DNA of 5,685 nt, from positions 1 to 5,685 of the forward strand of contig WFPN01000162.1 of assembly GCA_015487535.1 (NCBI GenBank). The letters are read 5' to 3'. A program made the translations under genes and the position numbers. How positions within the stretch are numbered: position 1 is the stretch's first letter; each line of letters starts with the position of its first letter. A model generated the notes under the pieces. That model was not told the DNA's origin. It saw nothing but the letters and a program-made list of their open reading frames with translations, and made no database searches. Shown in pieces: positions 4,444 to 5,685 of this stretch. Source of the stretch: Aquificaceae bacterium. GTDB lineage: Bacteria; Aquificota; Aquificia; Aquificales; Aquificaceae.

Positions 4444-5685
4444 ATGGATAGTCTGCAGGCCGAGCTTCTAAAGGAGTTCAACCCCTACATAGAGGTGAAG
4501 GACAGCCAGATATTCTTGGAGGGTGTTCCCCTCAAGGAGCTTGCGCAGGAGTTTGGAACACCTCTGTACGTTTACAGCGCTTCCTACATAAGGGACAGGA
4601 TAAGGGCCTACAGAGAGGCCTTTCCCGGTGCACTGGTTTGTTATGCGGTAAAGGCTAACTTCAATCCGGAGATAGTGAGGGTAGCCGGGGAGGAGGGTGC
4701 CGGAGCGGATATAGTCTCAGGAGGAGAGCTCCTAGCTGCTCTCAGAGGGGGTATAGATCCTTCGAAGATAGTTTATGCGGGCGTTGGGAAGACAGTTCCG
4801 GAGCTCGAGCTGGCGATAGAGAAAGAGATCCTCATGTTCAACGTGGAGTCCAGAGACGAGCTCTACGTTCTGAACGAGATAGCAGGAAAGCTCGGTAAGA
4901 AGGCGAGGATAGCCATAAGGGTGAACCCGGACGTGGACCCGAAGACCCACCCTTACATATCCACGGGCATGAAGAAGAGCAAGTTCGGAGTTGATTTTGA
5001 GACCGCCAGGGAGGAGTACAGGCTCGCTAGGGAGCTCAAGAACCTGGAGGTCGTTGGAATACACTGTCACATAGGCTCTCAGCTCCTCGACGTATCACCT
5101 TACAGGGAGGCTGTTCAGAAGGTGGTTGGCCTGTACAAAGAGCTAACGGACGAGGGTTTCGAGATTAGGTACCTGGACATAGGCGGAGGTCTCGGTATAA
5201 AGTACAGGCCCGAGGACCGGGAGCCCACTCCCGAAGACCTGGCGAGGGAAGTCCTCCCCCTCCTCGAGGGGGTAGATGCCCAGCTTATACTGGAGCCTGG
5301 AAGGTCCATTACCGGCAACGCCGGTCTTTTAATAGCCCAGGTTCAGTTCCTAAAGGACAAGGAGATCAAGCACTTCATCATAGTGGATGCCGGGATGAAC
5401 GACCTCGTGAGGCCGGCGATATACGACGCTTACCACCACGTTGTTCCCGTCGAGAGCAGAGGTAGGGATCACATCATAGCGGACATAGTGGGTCCCATAT
5501 GCGAGACGGGAGACTTCCTGGCAAAGGATAGAAGGATCGAGTGGCTCGAGAGGGGAGACTACATAGCCGTTCTCTCGGCTGGAGCCTACGGCTTCTCCAT
5601 GGCTTCCCACTACAACGTGAGGCCGAGACCTGCAGAGGTAATCGTGGAGAAAGGTTCCTACAGGCTGATAAGACCCAGAGAGAGC
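4444..5685 (+). CDS. lysA: Diaminopimelate decarboxylase, right end cut by the window
   Basis: The frame stays open for 414 codons to the right edge; the family is about 420 residues, so only a few codons are probably missing. The enzyme decarboxylates meso-diaminopimelate to L-lysine using PLP, the last step of the DAP pathway, in the cytosol. It is a fold-type III dimer with an alanine-racemase-like barrel and a C-terminal beta domain. Visible motifs are the PLP lysine Lys70 in CYAVKAN, HCHIGSQ at 207-213, the phosphate-binding DIGGGLG at 245-251, EPGRS at 284-288, CETGD at 353-357 (catalytic Cys353 from the partner subunit), and GAYGFSMASHYN with PLP-contacting Tyr382, followed by RPRPAEV. 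The CETGD and HIGSQ motifs distinguish it from the related ornithine/arginine decarboxylases. The N-terminus is in accord with thermophile homologues. It is divergent from the unknown membrane protein and likely starts a new transcript. No defects are seen. Confidence 0.97.
   Translation, partial: MDSLQAELLKEFNPYIEVKDSQIFLEGVPLKELAQEFGTPLYVYSASYIRDRIRAYREAFPGALVCYAVKANFNPEIVRVAGEEGAGADIVSGGELLAALRGGIDPSKIVYAGVGKTVPELELAIEKEILMFNVESRDELYVLNEIAGKLGKKARIAIRVNPDVDPKTHPYISTGMKKSKFGVDFETAREEYRLARELKNLEVVGIHCHIGSQLLDVSPYREAVQKVVGLYKELTDEGFEIRYLDIGGGLGIKYRPEDREPTPEDLAREVLPLLEGVDAQLILEPGRSITGNAGLLIAQVQFLKDKEIKHFIIVDAGMNDLVRPAIYDAYHHVVPVESRGRDHIIADIVGPICETGDFLAKDRRIEWLERGDYIAVLSAGAYGFSMASHYNVRPRPAEVIVEKGSYRLIRPRES

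Noticed and set aside
4732..5610. Three minus-strand open frames (4732-5070, 5115-5318, 5350-5610) opposite lysA
   Set aside because: They are shadows of lysA, which is clearly coding on the plus strand with all catalytic motifs in place.

Overview
The window reads as chromosomal DNA of a Gram-negative, probably thermophilic bacterium, most likely a member of the Aquificota (Aquificaceae-like). Four observations support this. A CopB-type outer-membrane protein implies a second membrane. Arginine is coded almost only by AGG/AGA (28 of 29 in lysA) and isoleucine very often by ATA. The proteins are rich in Lys and Glu. The MutL is very compact (429 aa) with an endonuclease C-terminus of the kind known from Aquifex aeolicus. 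The lineage is an inference from general resemblance, not from a search. Base composition is a little above half G+C by eye.

Layout, left to right. Bases 1-71 are the last 22 codons of a periplasmic multicopper oxidase (CopA/PcoA type), recognisable from its type 1/type 3 copper motif. It is followed after 12 bases by copB (84-851, +), a copper-resistance outer-membrane barrel. Together they form the end of a copper-resistance operon. copB runs head-on into mutL and the two stop codons overlap. The minus strand then carries a tight three-gene unit, transcribed yebC (3750-2998), an ArsP/SO_0444-type permease (2998-2144) and mutL (2137-848). yebC and the permease share one base (TGATG), and the permease and mutL are six bases apart and in the same frame. 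A good sigma-70-like promoter candidate lies just upstream of yebC (3772-3800). Further upstream on the minus strand is an unrecognised two-helix membrane protein (4398-3805). Divergent from it, after only 45 bases, is lysA (4444 to beyond the right edge, +), which encodes diaminopimelate decarboxylase and has a strong Shine-Dalgarno site and its own candidate promoter.

The genes fall into unrelated jobs packed at very high density: copper detoxification, mismatch repair, a metal or metalloid efflux-type permease, a translation or regulatory factor, and lysine biosynthesis. No RNA gene, mobile element, CRISPR array or long repeat was seen, and no intergenic stretch exceeds 54 bases. There is no convincing novel system here. 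The points most worth a second look are the unknown membrane protein, the unusual yebC-permease-mutL linkage with its internal promoter, and a CopB that lacks the usual Met-rich metal-binding region.
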